Shown: piece after piece, positions 30,970-39,369 of the stretch
Layout of the letters: each line of letters begins with the position of its first letter
How positions within the stretch are numbered: the first letter of the stretch is position 1
Source: CAYRZL01 sp964428795
GTDB taxonomy: Bacteria > Bacillota > Clostridia > Lachnospirales > Lachnospiraceae
Direction: 5' to 3'
Assembly: GCA_964428795.1 (NCBI GenBank)
Contig: CAYRZL010000015.1
Coordinates: 1-39,369 of the forward strand
Length of the DNA stretch: 39,369 nucleotides
The notes under the pieces: generated by a model
Databases searched by the model: none
What the model saw: only the letters and a program-made list of their open reading frames with translations
Told to the model about the DNA's origin: nothing
Made by a program: the position numbers and the translations under genes

Positions 30970-31914
30970 TCAGCAGTTGGAATAGAGGATACATACAAAT
31001 ACAAGCAAAGCGCTGAACAGGACGCATATTCCCTTGAATTTCAGATAGAAGCCAGTGGAGAAAGGTGTGTCTTTTGTGAGACTGATTGTCTGCATAAGAC
31101 CGCAGCAGCCGCCAAATTGTGTGATGACGCTTAACAGTAGCAGTTTGCCTTCAAATGACAGACTAAGGCTGCTGACAGCCTGGATTCCGTTTGTTACTTC
31201 AATGATTCCCATAAGGATCGCATGTAATATTTTATTGGAAAAAGGTAGTTTTATCACTGCCTGAGCGATGATACCGAACAGCATGATATAGCAGCCTAAT
31301 CTGGTAATTGTTGTAAGACCGTTCATAACAGCAGCATCGATGATTTTAAAATTTATTTGAGATCTTGATGCTGTTTTTTTGCTTAAATTCATGTCGGCGC
31401 CCGGTGCGTTGCGGCGGGCATTTTTTCTAAGCAATATGGAGCCTAATATAAGCGGCGGTGCGTATAGAATGAAAAATATGCGGAATGTCCATTCCGGCGA
31501 TTGAAGAGCTTCATATATGAGGAAACCGCTGATAAAAGCAGGGCTTATGTTGTTTGCTATGGAGCTGAGAAGCTGAAATTCAGTTTGACCCAGCTTTCCT
31601 CTGTGCCAGAGGTCAGCAGAAATTTTGCTGCCCATGGGAAAACCCAGAAGAAAACCGGCTGCAAGAGGATAAATCCCATTGGCGGAAATTCCAAGCAATT
31701 TTGTGAATGGTTTATGTATGTGAAAAAAGAATCCTTCAAAAAGACAGGTATCCACAATGATATTGGACACAATGGAAAAGGGGAGCAGCACAGGCAGTAC
31801 ATGATGATACCACAGAGAGAGCCCCTGCGCGGCGCCGAGAAGGGAATCCTGCGGGTGAGTGAGCATATAAATTAAAAAACAGATAATGATCAGGAAAAAG
31901 AATCTTTTCTTCAT
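30970..31914 (-). CDS. ylbJ: Sporulation integral membrane protein YlbJ-like
   Basis: The 314-residue product is a polytopic membrane protein of the nucleoside-transporter/Gate-domain type. It has HPQDSLLGAAQGLSLWYHHVLPVLLPF near the start, GFPMGSK, SSIANNISPAFISGF and a late GGCCGLMQT segment. These fit YlbJ, needed for spore cortex formation in Bacillus. In Clostridia it is a usual neighbour of coaD, which is the case here, on the opposite strand. The gene is convergent with the coiled-coil gene, with no base between the two stop codons, and divergent from pepD over 60 nt. It supports an endospore-forming lineage. Confidence 0.88.
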   Translation of the reverse strand: MKKRFFFLIIICFLIYMLTHPQDSLLGAAQGLSLWYHHVLPVLLPFSIVSNIIVDTCLFEGFFFHIHKPFTKLLGISANGIYPLAAGFLLGFPMGSKISADLWHRGKLGQTEFQLLSSIANNISPAFISGFLIYEALQSPEWTFRIFFILYAPPLILGSILLRKNARRNAPGADMNLSKKTASRSQINFKIIDAAVMNGLTTITRLGCYIMLFGIIAQAVIKLPFSNKILHAILMGIIEVTNGIQAVSSLSLSFEGKLLLLSVITQFGGCCGLMQTISLTKDTPFSTGFYLKFKGICVLFSALLVFVCILYSNC

Positions 31915-31974
31915 GTTTATTTATATTGAAAAAAATCAGAAAATATGTTTAAAAATAAGGAGACGTGTAACAAG

Positions 31975-33426
31975 ATGAAACAGCTTAAGACAACCGGAAC
32001 AGCAAGATTATTTTACTATTTTGAGGAATTGTGTAAAATTCCTCATGGCTCCGGAAACACAAAAGAAATCAGTGATTACTGTGCAGAATTTGCAAAAGAG
32101 CATGGCTTATTTTATGTGCAGGATGAGAAGAACAATATTATTATCAAAAAGAAAGCGTCACCGGGATATGAAAATCAGCAGACGATTATTTTGCAGGGAC
32201 ATCTGGATATGGTCTGTGAGTGTGAGCCGGGAACGACATTTGATTTTGTAAATAATGGTCTGGAACTTTACATCGAAGAAGATTATATTTCTGCAAAAAA
32301 TACGACTCTCGGGGCAGATGACTGTATTGCGGTTGCCATTGCACTGGCATTACTTGAGGCAGAGGATATTCCCCATCCGGCGATAGAGGCTGTGTTTACT
32401 GTTGACGAGGAGATCGGTTTACTTGGCGCCGCATCTATTGATGTGTCTCTATTGGAAGGAAAATGGATGTTGAATCTGGATTCGGAAGTAGAGGGGAGCT
32501 TTCTTGCAGGATGTGCCGGAGGCATGAGAGTCAACGCATCTGTGCCCATTGCCCGCTCTGAGGCAGGCGGATGCGGTATTGAGCTTACCGTGACCGGATT
32601 ACAGGGTGGTCACTCCGGTATCGAGATTCAGTGTGAGAGAGGAAATGCCATAAATCTGGCAGGACGCGTCCTTGGGCAGCTTGCAGATGCCTTTCCGGTA
32701 AAATTATATCAGTTGGAAGGCGGTCTTATGGACAATGCAATTCCAAGAGAGTCTGTCATCGGAATGATTGTGGCGGAGCGTGATGTGGAAGCAGTCTGTG
32801 AAATGACAGCAAAAATCGAACAGGTTTTAAAGAAAGAATATCAGAGTTCAGATCCGAAATTGATGATTCGGGTTCAGAAGCTTGGCGATATAAAGGAAAA
32901 GGTATTGACTGATGGAGCGCTCAAGAAGATACTTGCGTTTTTTGATGCTTTGCCAAGAGGTGTTCAGAATATGTGTGCGGATCTTCAGAATCTGGTGGAG
33001 ACTTCCCTCAATGCAGGAATTATGTGTTTGGAAGAAAGGGCATTAAAGATAGCTTTTTCTATCCGAAGCAGCGTGGAGAGCAGAAGGGATGAACTTGCAG
33101 GCAGAATCCATCGTGTTGCAAAGTATCTGGGAGGATCCTGTGAAGATACAGGGGTTTATCCCGCATGGGAATATGCACCTGAGTCTGAGCTGCGCAGCCG
33201 CATCGTGAACTGTTATGAGAGTATGTATGGAAAGAAACCGGTGATTGAGGTAATCCATGCCGGATTGGAGTGCGGACTGTTTGCAGGAAAAATACCGGGA
33301 CTTCAATGTGTATCCTTTGGGCCGGATATTTTGGATATTCATACACCGAAGGAACGGCTTTCTATCTCTTCTACGGAAAGATGCTGGGATTTTGTCTGTG
33401 AATTTTTAAAAGAAGGTTGTAAATAA
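31975..33426 (+). CDS. pepD: Aminoacyl-histidine dipeptidase (M20 family)
   Basis: The 483-residue product is a cytosolic metallo-dipeptidase that cleaves beta-Ala-His and other dipeptides. M20 metal and catalytic residues are in place: H76 and D78 (QGHLDMV), D115 (TLGADDC), E145/E146 (TVDEEIGLLGA) and D169 (NLDSE). A lid/dimerisation domain follows with GLQGGHSG. The ATG at 31975 gives the family start (KQLKTTGTARLFYYFEELCKIPHGSG-type); AAGGAG lies 12 nt upstream, a little far. An upstream in-frame ATG at 31945 lacks a ribosome binding site. Confidence 0.94.
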   Translation: MKQLKTTGTARLFYYFEELCKIPHGSGNTKEISDYCAEFAKEHGLFYVQDEKNNIIIKKKASPGYENQQTIILQGHLDMVCECEPGTTFDFVNNGLELYIEEDYISAKNTTLGADDCIAVAIALALLEAEDIPHPAIEAVFTVDEEIGLLGAASIDVSLLEGKWMLNLDSEVEGSFLAGCAGGMRVNASVPIARSEAGGCGIELTVTGLQGGHSGIEIQCERGNAINLAGRVLGQLADAFPVKLYQLEGGLMDNAIPRESVIGMIVAERDVEAVCEMTAKIEQVLKKEYQSSDPKLMIRVQKLGDIKEKVLTDGALKKILAFFDALPRGVQNMCADLQNLVETSLNAGIMCLEERALKIAFSIRSSVESRRDELAGRIHRVAKYLGGSCEDTGVYPAWEYAPESELRSRIVNCYESMYGKKPVIEVIHAGLECGLFAGKIPGLQCVSFGPDILDIHTPKERLSISSTERCWDFVCEFLKEGCK

Positions 33427-33473
33427 GAAACATAAATCATATGCTGACAGGAAGATGATTTTAAGGTGCGTCT

Positions 33474-34184
33474 ATGAAATTTGCCGCAAAACGAACTGTA
33501 TTCCTGCTCAGCATATTTGTGATATGTCTGGCAGCGATTTTTCTTTTTATGAAAAGACCGCTTCAAAGGTTAATGCAGCCGGAAACGGGAGATGTGCTGG
33601 AGGTTTTACCGGGACATGAAGTGGATGATGCTTTGCTGGATGCAGTCTGGGAGGACAGCAAAGTATTTCCAATGTTGCAGCTGACACCGGGAGAGGATAC
33701 CCCGGATTGGGATTTTGGTGATTCCTGGCTGTCGGAGCGTACTTATGGAGGGCAGCGTCTCCATGAGGGGACAGATATCATGACTGCAAAAAATGTGCGT
33801 GGTTTATATCCGGTAATCAGTATGTCAGACGGTGTGGTGGAGAAGCTGGGCTGGCTGGAAAAAGGCGGCTGGCGGATCGGTATTCGCTCGGAACATGACA
33901 TATATTATTATTACGCACATCTGGAATCCTATATGCCGGATCTGTCGGAGGGTGATATGGTTTATGCCGGAGATATACTGGGATTTGCCGGGGACAGCGG
34001 TTATGGCGAGGAAGGTACGGTAGGAAATTTTGCGGTACATCTTCATTTCGGCATCTATGTAAATGATAAGGATGGCGTTGAGACGGCGATAAATTCTTAT
34101 CCGGTACTGGTGAAGCTTGAACAGGAAGAAGTGCTCACCGGAACTCTGCGGTATTGTCTCAGCGGTCAATATAAAGAAGAATGA
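33474..34184 (+). CDS. M23-family peptidoglycan peptidase, membrane-anchored
   Basis: The 236-residue product has an N-terminal membrane helix or uncleaved signal (residues 8-26), a linker, and a LytM/M23 domain. The zinc-site pattern is HEGTD with H97 and D101, catalytic-type H149 (YYYAHLES) and the HLHFG motif with H189 and H191. It should act on peptidoglycan on the outside of the membrane. It stands 47 nt after pepD and 13 nt before the next gene. Target bond and biological role are unknown; a spore or cell-wall function is plausible. Confidence 0.88.
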   Translation: MKFAAKRTVFLLSIFVICLAAIFLFMKRPLQRLMQPETGDVLEVLPGHEVDDALLDAVWEDSKVFPMLQLTPGEDTPDWDFGDSWLSERTYGGQRLHEGTDIMTAKNVRGLYPVISMSDGVVEKLGWLEKGGWRIGIRSEHDIYYYYAHLESYMPDLSEGDMVYAGDILGFAGDSGYGEEGTVGNFAVHLHFGIYVNDKDGVETAINSYPVLVKLEQEEVLTGTLRYCLSGQYKEE

Positions 34185-34197
34185 GAGGCATGAGGAA

Positions 34198-34962
34198 ATG
34201 AAACAGCTTCGGTTGGACAAATATCTGGCGGATATGGGATGCGGGAGCAGAAAGCTCATAAAAAAAGCGATGAGCAGGGGTCTGGTACAGGTAAACGGAC
34301 AGACGGTCAGACAGCCGGAGATAAAGATTGATCCGGGGAAGGATCAGGTGACCTATGAGGGAAAGCAGATACGCTATGAGAGGTTTGTTTACTATCTGCT
34401 GTATAAGCCTGCTGGCTGTGTGTCTGCCACGGAGGATAACGTACATAAAACAGTAATGGAATATCTGCCGGAAGATGCGAGAAGCGATATTTTTCCGGTT
34501 GGACGTCTGGATATTGACACGGAAGGATTATTGCTTATGACCAATGACGGAGCGCTGGCACACGATCTGCTCTCTCCAAAAAAGCATGTACCAAAGACCT
34601 ATTATGCTGTGATCGACAGGCAGGTGACAGATGAGGATATCCGGATTTTTACTGAGGGAATTGATATCGGGGAGGAAAGTCTTACAAAGCCCGGAAAACT
34701 GGAAATACTGCCTTGTGATAATCAATATACAGGTGACCGCAAGGTGGAGGAGCATAACAGTGAAATACTGTTGACGATAACAGAAGGTAAGTTTCATCAG
34801 GTGAAACGGATGTTTCAGGCGGTTGGCAAAGAAGTTTTGTATTTACGACGCATTTCCATGGCAAATCTGAAGCTGGATGACAGAATGAAGCCGGGAGAGT
34901 GCCGGAGATTGACAGAGGATGAATATGAGCATATTAGAACATACAAAAGCAGTAATTTTTGA
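34198..34962 (+). CDS. RsuA/RluB-family pseudouridine synthase
   Basis: The 254-residue product has an N-terminal S4 RNA-binding domain (LRLDKYLADMGCGSRKLIKK to about residue 55) and the catalytic domain with VGRLDIDTEGLLLMTNDG; the catalytic Asp is D105. A KVEEHNSEILLTITEGKFHQVKRM segment is the expected family third motif. It is likely an rRNA pseudouridine synthase of the RsuA type; the target base cannot be assigned. The ATG at 34198 has GAGG/GAGGAA just upstream; a long in-frame extension into the M23 gene was rejected. Its end overlaps the next gene by 38 nt. Confidence 0.92.
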   Translation: MKQLRLDKYLADMGCGSRKLIKKAMSRGLVQVNGQTVRQPEIKIDPGKDQVTYEGKQIRYERFVYYLLYKPAGCVSATEDNVHKTVMEYLPEDARSDIFPVGRLDIDTEGLLLMTNDGALAHDLLSPKKHVPKTYYAVIDRQVTDEDIRIFTEGIDIGEESLTKPGKLEILPCDNQYTGDRKVEEHNSEILLTITEGKFHQVKRMFQAVGKEVLYLRRISMANLKLDDRMKPGECRRLTEDEYEHIRTYKSSNF

Positions 34963-35575
34963 TCTGGATGGAACGCTGGTGGATTCCATGTGGATGTGGG
35001 ATAATATTGATAAGGAATTTTTAGAGTCCAGGGGGATTCCCCACCCTGCAAATCTCTGCCATGAGATCAATGGTTTCAGCTTTACGGAGACAGCGCAGTA
35101 TTTTATAAAGCGATTTGAATTGCCGGAGACGGTGGAGGAATTAAAAGCGATCTGGAATGGGATGGCAAGGGAAAATTATGAGAAGAGAGTACCGTTAAAG
35201 CCAGGTGCGATAGAGCTGATGACAGTTTTAAAGAAAAAGGGGATTGTGATGGGAATCGCCACCAGCAATTCGCCGGAGCTTGTACAGGTCGTATATGAAA
35301 AGTTTCATCTTGAGCGTTTTATCGATTGCCTGCTGACCTCCTGCCAGGTTGCCCATGGAAAACCATACCCGGATGTATATCTGGAGGTGGCAAAGCGTAT
35401 GGGAGTAAAACCGGAGGATTGTCTTGTGTTTGAGGATGCCTCTATGGGAATTCAGGCAGGAAAAAGAGCCGGAATGCGTGTCTGCGGTATGTATGATGAG
35501 CCTTCTGCTGCTCTTCAGGACGAAATACGCAGCATGGCGGACTATTATTGCAGAGACTTTTTTGAAGTAATGTGA
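34925..35575 (+). CDS. HAD-family phosphatase (beta-phosphoglucomutase-like)
   Basis: The 216-residue product is a HAD subfamily IA hydrolase: motif I FDLDGTLVDS with nucleophile D13 and D15, motif II in GIATSNSPELV, and the GKPYPDVYLEVAKRMGVKPEDCLVFEDASMG end block. The alpha-helical cap lies at about 20-85. Substrate is probably a sugar or nucleotide phosphate and cannot be predicted. The ATG at 34925 has GAGG 7 nt upstream, inside the upstream pseudouridine synthase gene, giving a 38-nt overlap and likely coupled translation. Confidence 0.9.
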   Translation: MSILEHTKAVIFDLDGTLVDSMWMWDNIDKEFLESRGIPHPANLCHEINGFSFTETAQYFIKRFELPETVEELKAIWNGMARENYEKRVPLKPGAIELMTVLKKKGIVMGIATSNSPELVQVVYEKFHLERFIDCLLTSCQVAHGKPYPDVYLEVAKRMGVKPEDCLVFEDASMGIQAGKRAGMRVCGMYDEPSAALQDEIRSMADYYCRDFFEVM

Positions 35576-35591
35576 GCATTTGGGGAGTTGT

Positions 35592-37508
35592 ATGAGACAG
35601 TTTTTACCCGTAAACCGGGAAGATATGAGACAGCGAAATATAGAACAGCTTGATTTTGTGTATATTATCGGGGATGCCTATGTGGATCATCCTTCTTTTG
35701 GACATGCCATTATCAGCCGGATATTGGAAGCGCATGGTTATTCTGTCGGCATCATACCTCAGCCGGACTGGAAGGACAAGGACAGTATATCCGTTCTTGG
35801 AGAGCCGAGGCTTGGCTTTATCGTCACAGCCGGAAATATGGATTCTATGGTAAACCATTATTCCGTCTCAAAAAAGCGCAGGGCAAATGATGCCTACACG
35901 CCGGGCGGTGTTATGGGAAAAAGACCGGATTATGCCACGGTGGTATATTGCAACCTGATCCGCCAGACCTATAAAAAGACACCCATCCTTATCGGCGGCA
36001 TCGAAGCCAGCCTGCGGCGTATGGCGCACTATGATTACTGGTCAAATAAGATAAAACGGTCCGTATTGCTGGATTCGGGAGCGGACCTGCTGCTGTATGG
36101 TATGGGGGAACGCAGCATTGTGGAGACTGCGGACGCATTAAATGCCGGAATTGACATCAAAGATATTACCTTTATTCCGGGAACTGTATATAAGACCAGT
36201 TCCATTGAAGATGTTTATGATGAAGTGCGGCTTCCTGCATTTCAGGAAATCAAAGAGAACAAAGAAGCCTATGCCAGAAGCTTTTATATACAATACTGCA
36301 ACACCGATCCATTTTCCGGGAAACGACTGGTGGAAAGCTATGGAATTAAACAGTATGTGGTGCAGAATCCGCCTTCCATGCCGCTGACTACAGCAGAGAT
36401 GGACAGTGTGTATGCGCTGCCCTATATGCGCACCTGGCATCCTATGTACGATGAGGCGGGCGGCATTCCTGCCATCAGTGAAGTGAAATTTTCCTTGGTG
36501 AGCAATCGGGGATGCTTTGGCGGATGCAGCTTTTGTGCCCTTACTTTCCATCAGGGGCGTATCATACAGACCAGAAGCCACGAATCCATCATCCGTGAGG
36601 CGGAGCAGTTTATATTGGAACCGGATTTTAAAGGCTATATTCATGATGTGGGGGGACCCACAGCGAATTTCCGTGCTCCTGCATGTAAAAAGCAGTTGAA
36701 GCATGGGGTATGTCCACAGAAGCAATGCCTGTTTCCAAAGCCATGTAAAAATCTGGAGGTGGATCACTCCGATTACTTGAAATTATTGCGGAAACTGCGG
36801 GAACTGCCGAATGTGAAAAAGGTATTTATCCGATCCGGTATTCGTTTTGATTACCTTCTCTGTGATAAGGATGATACGTTTTTCCATGAGCTTTGCCAGC
36901 ATCATATCAGCGGTCAGCTAAAGGTGGCGCCGGAGCATATCTCAGATGCAGTGCTAGAAAAGATGGGAAAACCGGATGTATCGGTGTACAATCGTTTTAT
37001 TCAGAAGTATAAGGCGTACAATGAAAAAATCGGTAAGAAGCAATATCTTGTTCCCTACCTGATGTCCTCCCATCCTGGTTCCACCCTGAAGGAAGCGGTG
37101 GAGCTGGCGGAATATCTGCGCGATATGGGGTATATGCCGGAGCAGGTACAGGACTTCTATCCCACACCCTCCACCATATCTACCTGTATGTATTATACGG
37201 GGCTGGATCCCCGCACCATGCAGCCGGTACATGTGACGAACAACCCTCATGAGAAGGCCATGCAGCGGGCGCTGATCCAGTATCGCAATCCGAAGAATTA
37301 TGATCTTGTCTACGAGGCGTTGGTGAAGGCGGGACGACAGGATCTGATCGGATATGATAAGAAATGCCTGATCCGGCCAAAAGCAGGTAAGGACGGATAT
37401 GGCAATAGACAAAAGCAGAACGGCAAAAACAGAGATTTTGGAAATTCTGCAAGGGCGGATCAAAAGAGGAAAAAGAAAACCATACGAAATGTGCATAAAA
37501 AGAAATAG
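35592..37508 (+). CDS. YgiQ family radical SAM protein
   Basis: The 638-residue product matches the YgiQ family: an N-terminal cobalamin-binding-like region (about 20-170, with GHAIISRILEAHGYSVGIIPQPDW), then the radical SAM core with C308, C312 and C315 (GCFGGCSFCALTFHQGR), and the family C-terminal domain with DFYPTPST and TGLDP. The last 40 residues are a Lys/Arg/Asn-rich tail. The ATG at 35592 follows TGGGGAG; a TTG 12 nt upstream is the alternative. The reaction of YgiQ is unknown. Confidence 0.93.
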   Translation: MRQFLPVNREDMRQRNIEQLDFVYIIGDAYVDHPSFGHAIISRILEAHGYSVGIIPQPDWKDKDSISVLGEPRLGFIVTAGNMDSMVNHYSVSKKRRANDAYTPGGVMGKRPDYATVVYCNLIRQTYKKTPILIGGIEASLRRMAHYDYWSNKIKRSVLLDSGADLLLYGMGERSIVETADALNAGIDIKDITFIPGTVYKTSSIEDVYDEVRLPAFQEIKENKEAYARSFYIQYCNTDPFSGKRLVESYGIKQYVVQNPPSMPLTTAEMDSVYALPYMRTWHPMYDEAGGIPAISEVKFSLVSNRGCFGGCSFCALTFHQGRIIQTRSHESIIREAEQFILEPDFKGYIHDVGGPTANFRAPACKKQLKHGVCPQKQCLFPKPCKNLEVDHSDYLKLLRKLRELPNVKKVFIRSGIRFDYLLCDKDDTFFHELCQHHISGQLKVAPEHISDAVLEKMGKPDVSVYNRFIQKYKAYNEKIGKKQYLVPYLMSSHPGSTLKEAVELAEYLRDMGYMPEQVQDFYPTPSTISTCMYYTGLDPRTMQPVHVTNNPHEKAMQRALIQYRNPKNYDLVYEALVKAGRQDLIGYDKKCLIRPKAGKDGYGNRQKQNGKNRDFGNSARADQKRKKKTIRNVHKKK

Positions 37509-37523
37509 AAATCAGGTGAGTGC

Positions 37524-38531
37524 ATGAAAGAATTTACGGTAGGAAAAAATGAGAGCGGTCAGCGTCTGGACAAGCTGCTGACAAAGATACTGTCTCAGGC
37601 TCCGAAAAGTTTTATCTATAAAATGCTGCGAAAAAAAAACATTGTACTCAATGACAAAAAAACTGCCGGAGATGAAAAGACAAACGTGGGAGATGTGATA
37701 AAAATTTATCTGGCAGATGAAACCTATGAAAAATTTGCGGGCGTGAAATGCAATGGGACAGAAAGCATAAAAGCGTCAGATAACGCAAACGAAAATAAAA
37801 GGAAAGCATCAGCAAAACATACGGATCAGATCAGGCATTTGTTAAACGAGTGCATCATTTATGAGGATGAGGATATTCTGGCGGTGAACAAGCCATCCGG
37901 AGTTCTTTCCCAGAAAGCAAAGCCGGAGGATTATTCGGTAAATGAATGGCTTGTGGATTATCTGTTGGAGAAAGGTGATTTGACAAAGCAGGATCTGCTT
38001 ACCTTCCGTCCATCTATCTGCAATCGTCTGGATCGCAATACCAGCGGACTGCTTATTGCCGGAAAATCGCTTTTGGGTCTGCAGCGTATGGCGGAATATT
38101 TAAAGGAGCGCAGCGCACAGAAATATTACCGTTGTATTGTGAAGGGTCATATCGAAGATATGCACCTGAAAGGATATCTGGTGAAAGATCACAGTACAAA
38201 TCAGGTGTGCATCAGCAAAACACCGGTGAAGGATGCAGTGCCCATCGAAACGTCGTGGAGGGTGATAGAAGAGTTTCAGGGTTCTTCCTTGTTGGAAGTG
38301 CATTTGATCACCGGAAAATCTCATCAGATCCGGGCGCATCTGGCATCTGTCGGACATCCGATTCTGGGAGACGTAAAATACGGGGACAAGAAGTGGAATG
38401 AATATATGAAAAAGGGCTGCGGAGTGACCTCTCAGCTTTTACATGCATACCGAATGGAATTTCCGGATGGGCGGATATTGACAGCGCCGCTTCCGGAGGA
38501 ATTTCAGAGAGCAGTTGATTTTTGCAGATAA
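37524..38531 (+). CDS. RluA-family pseudouridine synthase
   Basis: The 335-residue product has an N-terminal S4 domain (to about residue 65), a Lys/Asn/Ala-rich linker at about 75-100 and the RluA catalytic domain. The catalytic motif reads NRLDRNTSG at 167-175 with D170 (family HRLDxxTSG; the His is Asn here). GKSHQIRAHLASVGHPILGD near the end is typical. It probably modifies rRNA or tRNA uridines; the site is unknown. It follows YgiQ by 15 nt with AGGTGAG before the ATG. Its stop codon lies in the left arm of the terminator. Confidence 0.93.
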   Translation: MKEFTVGKNESGQRLDKLLTKILSQAPKSFIYKMLRKKNIVLNDKKTAGDEKTNVGDVIKIYLADETYEKFAGVKCNGTESIKASDNANENKRKASAKHTDQIRHLLNECIIYEDEDILAVNKPSGVLSQKAKPEDYSVNEWLVDYLLEKGDLTKQDLLTFRPSICNRLDRNTSGLLIAGKSLLGLQRMAEYLKERSAQKYYRCIVKGHIEDMHLKGYLVKDHSTNQVCISKTPVKDAVPIETSWRVIEEFQGSSLLEVHLITGKSHQIRAHLASVGHPILGDVKYGDKKWNEYMKKGCGVTSQLLHAYRMEFPDGRILTAPLPEEFQRAVDFCR

Positions 38532-38561
38532 GATTTTTTGATTTTATCTGCAACTTTTTTT
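38522..38561 (+). terminator. Intrinsic terminator after the RluA-family gene
   Basis: A 10-bp stem (TTGCAGATAA with TTATCTGCAA) with a 12-nt loop is followed by C and seven T. The stop codon of the preceding gene is inside the left arm. Confidence 0.92.
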
Positions 38562-38600
38562 GCCCTTTATAAGCACATATATAGTGAAAGGTGGTAAAAA

Positions 38601-38849
38601 GTGATCGATCCGAATATTACAGCTTTTTTCAATGAAACATATGATTCCACACATAACGAAATTTTGATTTATCTGACGGGAAAATGCAGGAATTTATCGG
38701 ATGTAAATGATATCTGCTAGGATGTGTATTTTGAGTTTTATAAAATTTTATCCTACAAAGGGATCTCCTACATACGAAATCCGAAGGGGTTATTAAAAAG
38801 GCTTGCAAGGCGAAAAATGCATCAATTCTATCATGCAAAGGAGCAGTAA
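38601..38849 (+). pseudogene. RNA polymerase sigma-factor (region 2) pseudogene
   Basis: From a GTG at 38601 (ribosome binding site AGGTGG) the frame reads IDPNITAFFNETYDSTHNEI, YLTGKCRNLSDVNDIC, a TAG stop at 38718-38720, then DVYFEFYKILSYKG, SYIRNPKGLLKRLARRKMHQ and FYHAKEQ before TAA. This resembles sigma-70-like region 2, in which a Gln is expected before the DVY(F) segment, so the TAG probably arose from a CAG. Regions 3-4 are missing. The gene is dead. Confidence 0.7.
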
Positions 38850-38870
38850 GGAGAGATAGAAACACTGTCT

Positions 38871-39260
38871 GTGCCGAACAAAGAAGCGGTGCTGAATCAC
38901 TGCATCCTTGCTTTGGAAAAAGAAGAAAAGGCGAATGCATCAATGAAAGCAGGAAAATTTATGCCAAGAAAGTTTGCAGTAGTTGTCTGTGTGGTGGTTT
39001 GTATTATGGCATCTTCCACAATCTGTTATGCAGCCACAGGTCAGTACTCCCTGCTCACAAGCGGCAGACTGAACGACAAGCTCATCGAGGTCGATGAATG
39101 GGCAAATGACTTCATGTACCGTGTCACCCGCCAGATGGCAAAGCAGGAGGGCGTGACGGAAAAACTCAAAGCCGAGGACATGATGGCCTGGGTCGGCAGA
39201 ATGAATAACATCAAGAGCCGAGCCGAGGAAATGATGTACGAGCAGCTTTACGAAATGTGA
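38871..39260 (+). pseudogene. Anti-sigma-like N-terminus fused to a TnpV transposon protein C-terminus
   Basis: The open frame encodes 129 residues but looks chimeric. Residues 1-54 (NKEAVLNHCILALEKEEKA, then MPRKFAVVVCVVVCIMASST with one membrane helix ending CYAAT) resemble the start of a small membrane protein that follows such sigma genes. Residues 57-129 (LLTSGRLNDKLIEVDEWAND, VTEKLKAEDMMAWVGRMNNI) match the C-terminus of TnpV-type proteins of conjugative transposons. The base composition becomes GC-richer after about 39045. The frame is the same as the upstream sigma remnant. The fused protein is unlikely to keep either function. Confidence 0.65.
39046..39260 (+). mobile_element. Remnant of a conjugative-transposon-type element (TnpV end)
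   Basis: The TnpV-like coding end, its GC-richer composition and the abrupt join to a native gene mark one edge of an integrated or degraded mobile element. The other edge, if any, lies beyond the window. No terminal inverted repeat was recognised. Confidence 0.45.
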
Positions 39261-39286
39261 TTAGAAAAAATTGAATAACCTTTACA

Positions 39287-39326
39287 TAGCACCCAGACCT
39301 TATAGACAGGTTTTAGTGCTTTTTTC
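39287..39326 (+). terminator. Intrinsic terminator after the TnpV remnant
   Basis: AGCAC at 39288-39292 pairs with GTGCT at 39316-39320, with an inner CCT/AGG pairing, and six or more T follow. The last 43 bases of the window show no feature. Confidence 0.7.
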
Positions 39327-39369
39327 GCCCCGAAACGCTACATTCCAGTGCGGGGGCATAACTGAACAT

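Noticed and set aside
36138..36767. Minus-strand open frame of 209 codons
   Set aside because: Antisense to the YgiQ-family gene; no support of its own.
1..39369. tRNA or rRNA genes
   Set aside because: No cloverleaf-like or rRNA-conserved stretch was recognised in reading the intergenic regions; a covariance-model scan would settle it.

Overview
This window is chromosomal DNA from an anaerobic, endospore-lineage Firmicute, most likely a member of the Lachnospiraceae (Clostridia). The evidence is moderate GC, strong GGAGG-type ribosome binding sites, short AT-rich promoters, and typical clostridial gene blocks: the Asp23/YloU-FakA-RecG set, yicC-remA-gmk-rpoZ-rimO-pgsA-cinA, rsmD-coaD, and the sporulation membrane gene ylbJ. 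A 100-base run of N at 13074-13173 is a scaffold gap. Its two flanks repeat the same 55 bases, so it is an assembly join and probably not missing sequence.

Layout. (1) 94-1356: a membrane-anchored CapA-type protein. (2) 1562-13053: one long co-directional cluster that dominates the window. It holds a TM1266-type small regulator, two successive H-D-K sets of nitrogenase-like proteins (H1 D1 K1 H2 D2 K2), then hypF, hypC, hypD and hypE, and closes with a strong terminator just after the gap. (3) 13423-17622: Asp23-like protein, FakA-like kinase and RecG. (4) 17.7-24.0 kb: an accessory stretch rich in broken genes (a vanG/vanT deletion scar, a frameshifted antitoxin, a clipped DUF3990 gene and a clipped AAA-ATPase gene). 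Among these sit intact genes for a receiver-domain protein, a flavodoxin-like reductase, a DUF1294 protein, RqcH (minus strand), and a TetR regulator with a DAPG/phloretin-hydrolase-like enzyme. (5) 24054-30969: the housekeeping blocks yicC to cinA and rsmD-coaD-coiled-coil protein. (6) 30970-31914: ylbJ on the minus strand. (7) 31975-38531: pepD, an M23 peptidase, an RsuA-type pseudouridine synthase, a HAD phosphatase, a YgiQ radical SAM protein and an RluA-type pseudouridine synthase. (8) 38601-39326: a sigma-factor pseudogene and an anti-sigma-like start fused to the tail of a TnpV-type transposon protein.

The most interesting system is region 2. Spacings of 0-9 nt or short overlaps at most junctions, including only 2 nt between K2 and hypF, suggest that two nitrogenase-like complexes and the HypCDEF machinery, which makes the Fe(CN)2CO unit of [NiFe]-hydrogenases, are made together. 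No hydrogenase structural gene, no hypA/hypB and no nifB/nifE/nifN is present in the window. The TM1266 regulator family is normally linked to [FeFe]-hydrogenase loci. Together this points to an undescribed redox or metallocofactor-building system. The members and their order are read from the sequence; the function is inference.
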